NCBI GenBank assembly: GCA_021787775.1
Contig: JAJYLK010000008.1
Coordinates: forward strand, 1-13,521
Direction: 5' to 3'
From: Actinomycetes bacterium
GTDB lineage: Bacteria > Actinomycetota > Thermoleophilia > BMS3ABIN01
DNA: 13,521 bases
Below the pieces are notes generated by a model that made no database searches, was not told the origin of the DNA, and saw nothing but the letters and a program-made list of their open reading frames with translations. Position 1 is the stretch's first letter. Each line of letters opens with the position of its first letter. Below, one piece after another: positions 1 through 5,399 of this stretch. The position numbers were made by a program, and so were the translations under genes.

Positions 1-628
1 TACCAGCATCTCTGGTTATATGGAAGGGCTTGCCGACGGCGTGGTGCCGGCATCGCCGGAGATCTATAACCTCGTCCACAGCGAAGCGGCACGGCTCAGC
101 CGTCTGGTTGACGATCTGCAGAGATTGTCCAGGGCTGAGTCGGGCGGCGAGAAGCTCGATATCATGGAGCTGCCCACGGGGGAGGCGCTCAAGCGTGCCA
201 GCCGGAAACTGGAGCCGCAACTCGGTGAGAAGCATCTGCGGTTCGACGTCAGCATCGCCCCGGGCACGCCGCCGATGATGGCGGATTCCGACAAGATCGA
301 GCAGGTGTTGATGAATCTGCTCGACAACGCGGTGCGCTACACCGATGACGGCGGGCGGATATCGCTGGAAGCGGCTCCGCAAGATGGCAGCGTTCGGATC
401 AGCGTCGCTGACACCGGCATGGGGATCGCCGCGGATGACCTGCCGCATATCTTCGAGCGGTTCTATCGCGCGGACAAGTCACGTTCGCGCGAAAAGGGTG
501 GCAGCGGCATCGGGCTGACGATCGTCAAGCGCTATGTCGAATCTCTGGGCGGCGACATCGCGGTTACCAGCGCTCCGGGTGAAGGCACCACATTCACGCT
601 GAAGCTGCCGGCGGCAAAGCTGCACTGA
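1..628 (+). CDS. Sensor histidine kinase, C-terminal part (5' truncated by window edge)
   Basis: This is the 3' end of a membrane sensor kinase of the PhoR/OmpR-partner type, which would autophosphorylate on His and pass phosphate to a response regulator. The first complete codon in frame is at position 2. The visible protein opens with TSISGYMEGL, the segment that normally follows the HELRTPL phospho-acceptor box, so the phosphorylated His should lie only a few codons upstream of the window. HisKA helix 2 continues through RLVDDLQRLSRAE. An HATPase domain follows, with N box EQVLMNLLDNAVRY, G1 box DTGMGIA, F box IFERFYR and G2 box GGSGIGL. The protein ends normally with LKLPAAKLH and TGA. 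Sensor and transmembrane domains are not in view, so the stimulus is unknown. The response regulator is presumably upstream. The tandem TTCA repeats just downstream (680-723) look like a site for an OmpR/PhoB-family regulator and may be its target. Confidence 0.93.
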   Translation, partial: TSISGYMEGLADGVVPASPEIYNLVHSEAARLSRLVDDLQRLSRAESGGEKLDIMELPTGEALKRASRKLEPQLGEKHLRFDVSIAPGTPPMMADSDKIEQVLMNLLDNAVRYTDDGGRISLEAAPQDGSVRISVADTGMGIAADDLPHIFERFYRADKSRSREKGGSGIGLTIVKRYVESLGGDIAVTSAPGEGTTFTLKLPAAKLH

Positions 629-679
629 GCCCCAGGTCCGGGACGTCGCCAGCGCCCAGCGACAATCCACACGCCTGCC

Positions 680-723
680 TTCACGAAATCTTCATAAACG
701 GTTCACACCGCCTTCATTCTGGC
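680..723 (+). promoter_or_regulatory. Four tandem 11-bp TTCA repeats, PHO-box-like response-regulator site
   Basis: TTCA occurs at 680, 691, 702 and 713, so four consecutive 11-bp units each begin with the same tetramer: TTCACGAAATC, TTCATAAACGG, TTCACACCGCC, TTCATTCTGGC. Direct repeats at one helical turn are the usual binding architecture of OmpR/PhoB-family regulators, and units with a GTTCAC-like core are typical of PhoP boxes in actinobacteria. The array lies between a histidine kinase gene and the small exported protein, and its last unit ends 4 bp before a -10-like CATAAT, the usual position for an activator that substitutes for a -35 element. The spacing is seen directly; the identity of the binding protein is inferred. 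Confidence 0.7.
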
Positions 724-727
724 CGGG

Positions 728-733
728 CATAAT
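728..733 (+). promoter_or_regulatory. -10 element (CATAAT) for the small exported protein gene
   Basis: CATAAT matches TATAAT at five of six positions and sits 35 bp upstream of the ATG at 768. There is no standard -35 at 17 bp. The TTCACA at 702-707 is 20 bp away and belongs to the repeat array, which fits an activator-dependent promoter. A strong ribosome binding site, AAGGAGG at 756-762, follows 5 nt before the start codon. Confidence 0.5.
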
Positions 734-767
734 CGGATTGTAAGGTCAAAGTGCGAAGGAGGAAAAA

Positions 768-1214
768 ATGTCGATTTCAAGGCTGACGATCATCGGCGTG
801 GCCGCGGTAGCGCTACTTCTCCTGGGGGCGGCGGTGGTCTTCGCCCAGGGCAACTCCGGGACTTTCGGCCCCGGGATGATGCGTGGCTTCGGGGCTCCGG
901 GCGCCACCGGCACGAACCCGACGGCTCCCGGGAATCCACCCAGCGGCACGTACGGCCCCGGCATGATGGGCAATGGCAATGGTTACAGCGGCACGTACGG
1001 CCCCGGCATGATGAGCAATGGCAATGGTTACAGCGGCACGTACGGCCCCGGCATGATGAGCAATGCTGACTGGAGCAAGATGCGCGACGTCATGAACAGC
1101 GGTAACTGGAATGAGATGTACCAGGTTTGCCGCGATGCTTTCAACAACTGGCAGAACCAGGGCGGCAACGGCGGCACCTCGACGACGCCGGCGGCACCGG
1201 GCAGCGGCAGATAA
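768..1214 (+). CDS. Small exported Met/Gly/Asn-rich repeat protein, function unknown
   Basis: A 148-residue protein that I cannot assign to a named family. Residues 1-27 form a signal peptide or membrane anchor: a short charged start (MSISR), a hydrophobic core rich in Ala, Val and Leu, then AVVFAQG with a plausible cleavage after FAQ. The body holds the motif (S)GT(Y/F)GPGMM four times, at about residues 30, 59, 74 and 89; the last three are part of a near-perfect 15-residue repeat including NGNGY. The C-terminal part (about 100-132) is different: it has regularly spaced Trp, Met and one Cys (DWSKMRDVM, SGNWNEMYQVCRD), probably a short helical domain, followed by a Gly/Thr/Pro tail. Met-Met pairs on a Gly/Pro scaffold outside the membrane suggest soft-metal (for example copper) binding or a surface structural role, but this is a guess. 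The start is well supported by AAGGAGG 5 nt upstream. It follows a histidine kinase gene and a PHO-box-like array, so it may be a target of that two-component system. Confidence 0.8.
   Translation: MSISRLTIIGVAAVALLLLGAAVVFAQGNSGTFGPGMMRGFGAPGATGTNPTAPGNPPSGTYGPGMMGNGNGYSGTYGPGMMSNGNGYSGTYGPGMMSNADWSKMRDVMNSGNWNEMYQVCRDAFNNWQNQGGNGGTSTTPAAPGSGR
942..1064 (+). repeat. In-frame 45-bp tandem repeats encoding SGTYGPGMMxNGNGY
   Basis: Two full 45-bp units (942-986 and 987-1031) differ only at GGC versus AGC in one codon (Gly or Ser after MM). A third, partial unit of about 33 bp runs from 1032 to 1064. A degenerate earlier copy, TCC GGG ACT TTC GGC CCC GGG ATG ATG, starts at 855. The near-identity, including synonymous positions, indicates recent tandem duplication, so copy number may vary among strains. 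Confidence 0.9.
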
Positions 1215-1243
1215 AATATTGCAGAGCGGAATATGATGGAAAT

Positions 1244-1266
1244 GGCCTCTCCCGGGAGGCCTTTTC
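1244..1266 (+). terminator. Rho-independent terminator after the exported protein gene
   Basis: GGCCTC (1244-1249) pairs with GAGGCC (1256-1261), with a self-complementary TCCCGG-type loop, and TTTT follows directly at 1262-1265. It lies 30 bp after the stop codon at 1214. Confidence 0.75.
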
Positions 1267-1353
1267 CGGGTGCTATCACCAGTCTCACCGACGAGCCCCG
1301 GCTGCGCGGCGGACAGCGGATATCATGAGGGGAAAATTCCCAAACGTCGAATT

Positions 1354-1381
1354 TTGATTTATAAAGTCGTTGAGCTAGAAT
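1354..1381 (+). promoter_or_regulatory. Promoter for the cpsC-cpsD operon
   Basis: TTGATT (1354-1359), 16 bp, then TAGAAT (1376-1381): four and five of six matches to the housekeeping -35 and -10. The predicted start of transcription is near 1388, leaving a leader of about 65 nt. The leader holds a small hairpin, GCCGCC (1394-1399) with GGCGGT (1405-1410), and the SD-like AAGGAAGG near 1436. The rest of the 238-bp gap between 1214 and 1453 holds only the terminator at 1244; I see no riboswitch there. Confidence 0.55.
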
Positions 1382-1452
1382 TTAACTATTGAAGCCGCCG
1401 AAATGGCGGTCGATGTTTGTCTGGAGTTTTCCCCAAGGAAGGATCCGAGTAA

Positions 1453-2139
1453 TTGACATTAACCGATGCCTTAAAAATCTTAAAGCGCTATAAATGGCTG
1501 ATCGTCATCGTCGCACTGGTGGCAGGTGGTTTTGGCTATTTTTACAGCGCCCGCCAAACCAAGATATATGAAGCGGATATCACCGTGCTGGTAGGTCAGA
1601 ATCAGGGGCTGGCGGAAAACCTGAACCTGACCACGGCGCTGCAGGACGTCGCCAACAGCATGAGCAAGATGATCACTTCACGCACGGTAGCGGAAAAAGT
1701 CGTGGGTGACCTCAATCTCAACATGTCGCCGGACGCACTGCTCGGCAATCTGTCGGCCCAGCCGGTGCAGCAGACGCAGCTGATCCAGGTCGCGTATACG
1801 GATACCGACCCGCAGCGGGCGGCGAAGGTCGCCAACGGGGTCGGCAATGCCTTCTCCGAGCTGATTCAGAAAACCGAGTCTTCACAGAGCGGCCTCACGG
1901 CGCAGCTATGGCAGGGGGCTACCGTTCCGGACAGCAACGTCAAGCCGACGCCGACCCGGAACGGCATTCTGGCCGCATTGATCGGCTTGCTGCTGGGGGT
2001 AGGCGTGGCCTTCCTGCTCGACCGAATGGATACCCGCTGGCGTTCCATGGACGAGGTTGAAGAAACTCTCGGCCTGCCGATCCTGGGCGTGATACCCCAG
2101 ATGACCAGAGAAACCCTTAGTGAAAATCCCAGGTACTGA
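1453..2139 (+). CDS. CpsC/CapA/YveK-type membrane modulator of tyrosine kinase (Wzz family)
   Basis: A 228-residue polysaccharide co-polymerase of the Gram-positive type, which activates the partner tyrosine kinase and helps set polymer length. TM1 spans about residues 14-31 (KWLIVIVALVAGGFGYFY) and TM2 about 171-189 (ILAALIGLLLGVGVAFLL). A short extracytoplasmic domain between them begins with the family-typical IYEADITVLV. A Pro-rich ATVPDSNVKPTPTRN precedes TM2, as in Wzz proteins. The cytoplasmic tail carries SMDEVEETLGLPILGVIP, the segment that contacts the kinase in the CapA-CapB pair. The start is TTG: an in-frame TAA (1450-1452) directly precedes it, no internal ATG occurs before residue 70, and AAGGAAGG lies about 9 nt upstream. 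Its length matches YveK/CapA rather than the longer Wzc-like fusions. It is separated from the kinase gene by 2 nt, so the two are almost certainly cotranscribed. Confidence 0.92.
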   Translation: MTLTDALKILKRYKWLIVIVALVAGGFGYFYSARQTKIYEADITVLVGQNQGLAENLNLTTALQDVANSMSKMITSRTVAEKVVGDLNLNMSPDALLGNLSAQPVQQTQLIQVAYTDTDPQRAAKVANGVGNAFSELIQKTESSQSGLTAQLWQGATVPDSNVKPTPTRNGILAALIGLLLGVGVAFLLDRMDTRWRSMDEVEETLGLPILGVIPQMTRETLSENPRY

Positions 2140-2141
2140 TA

Positions 2142-2840
2142 ATGGCAATTGAAACCAACGATTATCAACTGTATGTAAAGCACTACCCGAATTCAGCGGT
2201 GTCTGAAGCATTCCGTATGCTGAGGACCAACCTGTTTTTGACAAACATAGACCGCGGTCTTAGTTCGGTGGTCGTCACCAGTGCCGACCGCGGCGAAGGC
2301 AAGTCGACCATCTGCGCCAACCTCGCGGTGGTCATGGCGCAGGCGGAAAAGAAGGTACTGCTGCTGGATTGCGACCTGCGCCTCCCCAGCCAGGGGAACC
2401 TGTTTGATATCACCACCGATGTGGGAGTGACCACGATGGTCGGCAGCTTCGGTGATGACAGGACGGTGGAGGTTCCCGGTGAGATCATGCCGGGACTGAC
2501 CGTGGTCGGCAGTGGCCCGCCGCCGCCAAACCCTTCGGAGTTTCTTGGCTCCAACAAGTTCCGGGCTTTCCTGGAGCACATGGAAAAATCCTACGATACC
2601 GTCATCGTCGACGCGCCACCGGTAGGCTTGGTGACCGACGCCGCCGTGCTGTCCGCGCTTGTCGATGGGACGGTGCTGGTGCTAGACGCGCAGTCGGGGC
2701 TGCGCAACCTTGCCCTGCAGGCTAAAGCTTCGCTGGAAAAGGTCAACGCCAATCTCATCGGCGTGATCCTCAACAATGTCCGGCAGGAGCGAAACCTGTA
2801 CTCGTATTACCACTATCGCGGGTACCAGGGCGAGGATTAA
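2142..2840 (+). CDS. CpsD/CapB-type bacterial tyrosine kinase (BY-kinase)
   Basis: A 232-residue cytoplasmic P-loop kinase that autophosphorylates on C-terminal tyrosines and controls polysaccharide assembly with its membrane partner. It has Walker A ADRGEGKST (48-56), Walker A' LLLDCDLR (73-80) and Walker B TVIVDAPP (153-160). The family motif SGPPPPNPSEFL is at about 124-135. The N-terminal SEAFRMLRTNL (21-31) is the oligomerisation helix containing the usual ExxRxxR-like pattern. A tyrosine cluster ends the protein: Y220, Y222, Y223, Y225 and Y228. It lacks transmembrane segments and depends on the gene immediately upstream for membrane attachment. The probable counter-acting phosphatase, a CpsB-type PHP protein, lies at 5400-6173 rather than in the same operon. 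Confidence 0.95.
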   Translation: MAIETNDYQLYVKHYPNSAVSEAFRMLRTNLFLTNIDRGLSSVVVTSADRGEGKSTICANLAVVMAQAEKKVLLLDCDLRLPSQGNLFDITTDVGVTTMVGSFGDDRTVEVPGEIMPGLTVVGSGPPPPNPSEFLGSNKFRAFLEHMEKSYDTVIVDAPPVGLVTDAAVLSALVDGTVLVLDAQSGLRNLALQAKASLEKVNANLIGVILNNVRQERNLYSYYHYRGYQGED

Positions 2841-2845
2841 AACAT

Positions 2846-2882
2846 ACCCGGGTTGCCCCTTCCCCAGCAGGTCCGGGTTTTT
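2846..2882 (+). terminator. Probable terminator after cpsD-like gene
   Basis: ACCCGG (2846-2851) pairs with CCGGGT (2873-2878) across a 21-nt loop, and a T run follows to 2882. The stem is short and the loop long, so efficiency is doubtful. Its position 6 bp after the stop codon supports it. Confidence 0.5.
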
Positions 2883-2963
2883 CGCGCGAGCATCTGACCG
2901 CCGCCCGCGCGGCCGCATCTAATGTCCGTCCCGTGTTCTTCCGAAATCTTGAGCGGGATAGGC

Positions 2964-2998
2964 AGCACCGCCTCCCGGAGGCGGAGCTGTGATAAAAT
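2964..2998 (+). promoter_or_regulatory. Hairpin-forming palindrome next to a -10-like element upstream of the sugar transferase
   Basis: CCGCCTC (2968-2974) and GAGGCGG (2978-2984) form a 7-bp stem with a 3-nt loop. The stem extends by AGC/GCT past one A-A mismatch. There is no T tract directly after it, so it is unlikely to be a simple terminator. TAAAAT (2993-2998) follows 5 bp later and matches TATAAT at five of six positions, but no recognisable -35 lies 16-18 bp upstream because that space is the palindrome. It could be an operator over an activator-dependent promoter, or an mRNA structure. The rest of the 2883-3110 gap shows no other gene or RNA that I recognise. Confidence 0.35.
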
Positions 2999-3110
2999 TT
3001 AACCAGATTGCCCATTCGGTAGGATGAAGGGCTCATTTCCCGAAAGTTCCCCCGAAAGGCGCATTTTTTGGCTCGGCTGTCAGAGCGGGTCATTAAGGGA
3101 GTATCAGGAT

Positions 3111-4538
3111 ATGCCTCGAAAAAGAAGTCTGCACCGATGGGTGCTTGCGGCCGACATCTTCTCAGGCGTGCTGGTCATAAACCTGGTGTACTTCCTGGTA
3201 GGGTCGAGTCCTTCGCTGGTCGCCCCCAGACACAACAGCCTCACCCTGCTGGACGTTCTTTTCTATGTGACTTTCATGTCGCTGGTGCTCACCAGCGTCG
3301 CCCTGAATGGTGACTATGTCCCGGGCAAGCGATATTCCCGCCTGTCCGAAGCCGGCATGCTGCTCCGCAGCTCGCTGGTCTCGTTTGCGCTGCTGGTGAG
3401 CTCGGCTTTCCTGCTTGAAGATTTTGTGCTGTCGCAGAACGAGATTTTTTCCCGTCCGGGCATCGTCTTCATGGTCACCGCCTATACCTTCCTCCTGATC
3501 GACACCCGGCTGATCGTGCACTCCCTGCAGAGCCGCTGGTTCGATCATGGCGGCTTCCGCAAGAAGATAGTGATCGTCGGCGCCGGCGCCGAAGGAGTCA
3601 AGGTCTACGACCATTTGAAAGGCAAAAACTGGCTTGGTGTCAAGTGCCTGGGTTTCGTGGATCAGAAAGCTGCCAGCGCGCCGGTCGCCGAGGCGCAGCT
3701 ACTGGGCCGCGTGGAGGATCTGCCGGTGCTGGTAGCCGAGCGCGGGGTGGAAGAGATCGTGATCGCGCTGCCTCCGGAGGAACACGAGCTGATGCGGAAG
3801 ATCGTCAATAACGGCTTCCGCCAGAACGTGAGGCTGCGGATTATACCAGATGCGCTGACCTATCCCTACAGCAACATAGACATCCAGGAATATGACGGCC
3901 TGGCGATGATCGATGTGCGTTCGCCCAAACTCGACGCCATGCACAGCGGCGTCAAGCGGCTCATGGATATCGGCCTGGCGCTGTTGCTGCTGGTCTTCGA
4001 TCTGCCATTCATGTTGATCATCGCCGTGGGGATCAAGCTGACGTCCAGGGGCCCGGTGGTATTCCGCCAGACCCGGCTGGGGAAAGATGGCAAGAGTTTC
4101 GAGATGATGAAGTTCCGCTCCATGGTGATAGATGCCGACAGCCAGCGCAAGAAGCTGGAGCGCCGCAACGAAGCCAAAGGGCCGATTTTCAAGATCAGGG
4201 ACGATCCGCGCATCACCCGTTTCGGCCGCCTGTTGCGGCGGACCAGCCTGGATGAGTTGCCGCAGATAATCAATGTCCTGAAGGGCGACATGAGCATGGT
4301 GGGGCCGCGGCCACCGCTGCCTGAGGAAGTGGGGCGCTACAAGTCTCACCATCTCAAGCGGCTGGCGGTGCGTCCGGGCGTGACGGGGCTGTGGCAGGTC
4401 AGCGGCCGCGATCGCCGCGATTTCGAAGATATGGCGAAGCTCGACCTGTACTACATCGAGAACTGGTCCGGGTGGATGGATCTGAAGATCATTCTGAAGA
4501 CGATCCCGGTGGTGTTATCGCGGCGGGGGGCCTACTAG
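3111..4538 (+). CDS. Undecaprenyl-phosphate sugar-1-phosphate transferase (WcaJ/EpsE-like polyprenyl glycosylphosphotransferase)
   Basis: A membrane enzyme that starts exopolysaccharide repeat-unit synthesis by moving a sugar-1-phosphate from a nucleotide sugar to undecaprenyl phosphate. With the chosen start it has 475 residues, close to E. coli WcaJ. Four N-terminal TM helices lie at about 10-31, 45-66, 83-102 and 117-137. A Rossmann-like domain with IVGAGAEG (about 155-162) comes next, then the TM5 hydrophobic segment (284-308) and the catalytic domain: KFRSM (334-338), DELPQ (381-385), GDMSMVGPRP (392-401), RPGVTGLWQVSGR (421-433). I prefer ATG 3111 because AAGGGAG lies 9 nt upstream and MPRKRSLHRW leads directly into TM1; an in-frame ATG at 3024 would add 29 residues of non-family-like sequence with a poorly placed SD. 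The sugar (glucose, galactose or a derivative) cannot be read from the sequence. No glycosyltransferases follow; the next gene is convergent. Confidence 0.93.
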   Translation: MPRKRSLHRWVLAADIFSGVLVINLVYFLVGSSPSLVAPRHNSLTLLDVLFYVTFMSLVLTSVALNGDYVPGKRYSRLSEAGMLLRSSLVSFALLVSSAFLLEDFVLSQNEIFSRPGIVFMVTAYTFLLIDTRLIVHSLQSRWFDHGGFRKKIVIVGAGAEGVKVYDHLKGKNWLGVKCLGFVDQKAASAPVAEAQLLGRVEDLPVLVAERGVEEIVIALPPEEHELMRKIVNNGFRQNVRLRIIPDALTYPYSNIDIQEYDGLAMIDVRSPKLDAMHSGVKRLMDIGLALLLLVFDLPFMLIIAVGIKLTSRGPVVFRQTRLGKDGKSFEMMKFRSMVIDADSQRKKLERRNEAKGPIFKIRDDPRITRFGRLLRRTSLDELPQIINVLKGDMSMVGPRPPLPEEVGRYKSHHLKRLAVRPGVTGLWQVSGRDRRDFEDMAKLDLYYIENWSGWMDLKIILKTIPVVLSRRGAY

Positions 4539-4585
4539 GCGCTGAGGCCGGCTTGCGGGCACGGGCAACGCGCGGCGGGCCTTGG

Positions 4586-5284
4586 CTAGGCTTCGCCCTG
4601 ACGCAGGCTGCTGGAAGTAAGCGTCCCGTGGATGATGAGCCGGTGCGTAGTGCCCCAGATGGGGTCGCAGGTTATCAGCGTGATCTCGTCCTGGCCGTCG
4701 GAATTGAGCACCGAAGTATCTTCCGGCTGGGTGATGTGCTGGTCAGTCACCGTGTAGTTAAAGTTGCCGTAAGGGGTGTGGACGATGATCTCGTCGCCCT
4801 TGGCAAGATCGTTCAGGCGCAAGAATGGTCCGCCATAGAGGACCCGGTCTCCGGCAACGGCAAAATTGCCGTTCATCCCGGGAAGCGGCGTGCTTTCCAG
4901 ATGGCCCGGGCCCTTGTGCAGCGCGCTGTCCGATGAGCCCTCGACCACAATGACGTTAAGGCCGATCTTTGGTATCTCTAGCTGGGCGATGGTCTGTTCG
5001 TCCGAGAGCCGCGACTTGAAGGCCATCGCCAGTTGCCGCAGCTTGTCCCGGTCGGCCGCTCCCTGGAGTTTATCCAGGACCGAGCGGTTCAGGGCCAGCG
5101 AGGCCGCCGACTCCTGCTCGTATTGTCCGCGCATGTCGCGCTGCACGAAATAGCCGATGACCCAGGTCGCGGGAATATAGAGAAGCACCGCCACACCGGC
5201 AAGAATCAGGATGAGGCCGATTATTCTTCGCTTGGAGAATCTTTTGCGCTTTTCGGAGGTTTTTTCGGGGCTCTGTTCAGACAT
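4586..5284 (-). CDS. Class E-like sortase with Asp in place of the catalytic His
   Basis: A 232-residue sortase, a family that anchors or polymerises surface proteins on the Gram-positive cell wall. A basic, Lys/Arg-rich cytoplasmic start (1-20) precedes one TM helix (about 21-45), then a linker and the beta-barrel domain from about LEIPKIGLNV (102). Family motifs are clear: GPGHLESTPLPG (125-136), GNFAVAG (139-145), YGGPFLRLNDLAKGDEI (150-166), and TLITCDPIWGTTHRLIIHG (202-220) with Cys206 and Arg215 of the active site. In place of the AGHR motif the sequence reads AGDR, so the catalytic His is Asp146 (codon at 4847-4849). The YGGPF and GDEIIVHTPYG context matches class E-type sortases. No LPXTG or LAXTG substrate is evident in the window. 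It is convergent with the sugar transferase and divergent from the PHP phosphatase. A start at 5284 has an AGGA SD about 5 nt upstream. Confidence 0.9.
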   Translation of the reverse strand: MSEQSPEKTSEKRKRFSKRRIIGLILILAGVAVLLYIPATWVIGYFVQRDMRGQYEQESAASLALNRSVLDKLQGAADRDKLRQLAMAFKSRLSDEQTIAQLEIPKIGLNVIVVEGSSDSALHKGPGHLESTPLPGMNGNFAVAGDRVLYGGPFLRLNDLAKGDEIIVHTPYGNFNYTVTDQHITQPEDTSVLNSDGQDEITLITCDPIWGTTHRLIIHGTLTSSSLRQGEA

Positions 5285-5316
5285 GGTTGTCCTGTTTCGC
5301 TTCTAGCATAGTGGAC

Positions 5317-5334
5317 CTTGAGTCAATTCTCAAG
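5317..5334. promoter_or_regulatory. 18-bp perfect dyad between divergent sortase and phosphatase genes, candidate operator
   Basis: CTTGAG (5317-5322), TCAATT, CTCAAG (5329-5334) is a perfect 6-6-6 inverted repeat in the 115-bp divergent intergenic region. On the minus strand it overlaps a TTGACT -35-like hexamer (5326-5321), which is 15 bp from TAGAAG (5305-5300), a weak promoter for the sortase. On the plus strand AGAATTTAATAGTAT (5355-5369) is the most promoter-like sequence before the phosphatase; the dyad is centred about 35-40 bp upstream of it. A dimeric regulator here could control both genes. The dyad is seen; its role is inferred. Confidence 0.4.
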
Positions 5335-5399
5335 AATATGCAAGTCCCGGCGGCAGAATTTAATAGTATGTTAGCGGTGAACTGACCGAAAGGAACCTG

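Noticed and set aside
170..184. LPTG-like sequence (MELPTGEA) in the histidine kinase as a sortase signal
   Set aside because: It lies in the cytoplasmic kinase core with no following hydrophobic segment or charged tail, so it is not a cell-wall sorting signal.
1267..1452. Possible c-di-GMP riboswitch in the leader of the cpsC-cpsD operon
   Set aside because: I looked for the conserved core of GEMM-type aptamers and did not find it; only a 6-bp hairpin at 1394-1410 is visible.
3024..3110. Upstream in-frame ATG for the sugar transferase
   Set aside because: The extra 29 residues are polar and unlike the family; the ATG at 3111 has a properly spaced AAGGGAG.
4391..4936. 181-codon plus-strand open frame across the sugar transferase end and the sortase
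   Set aside because: It is out of frame in the transferase and antisense to the conserved sortase catalytic region; no family pattern is seen.
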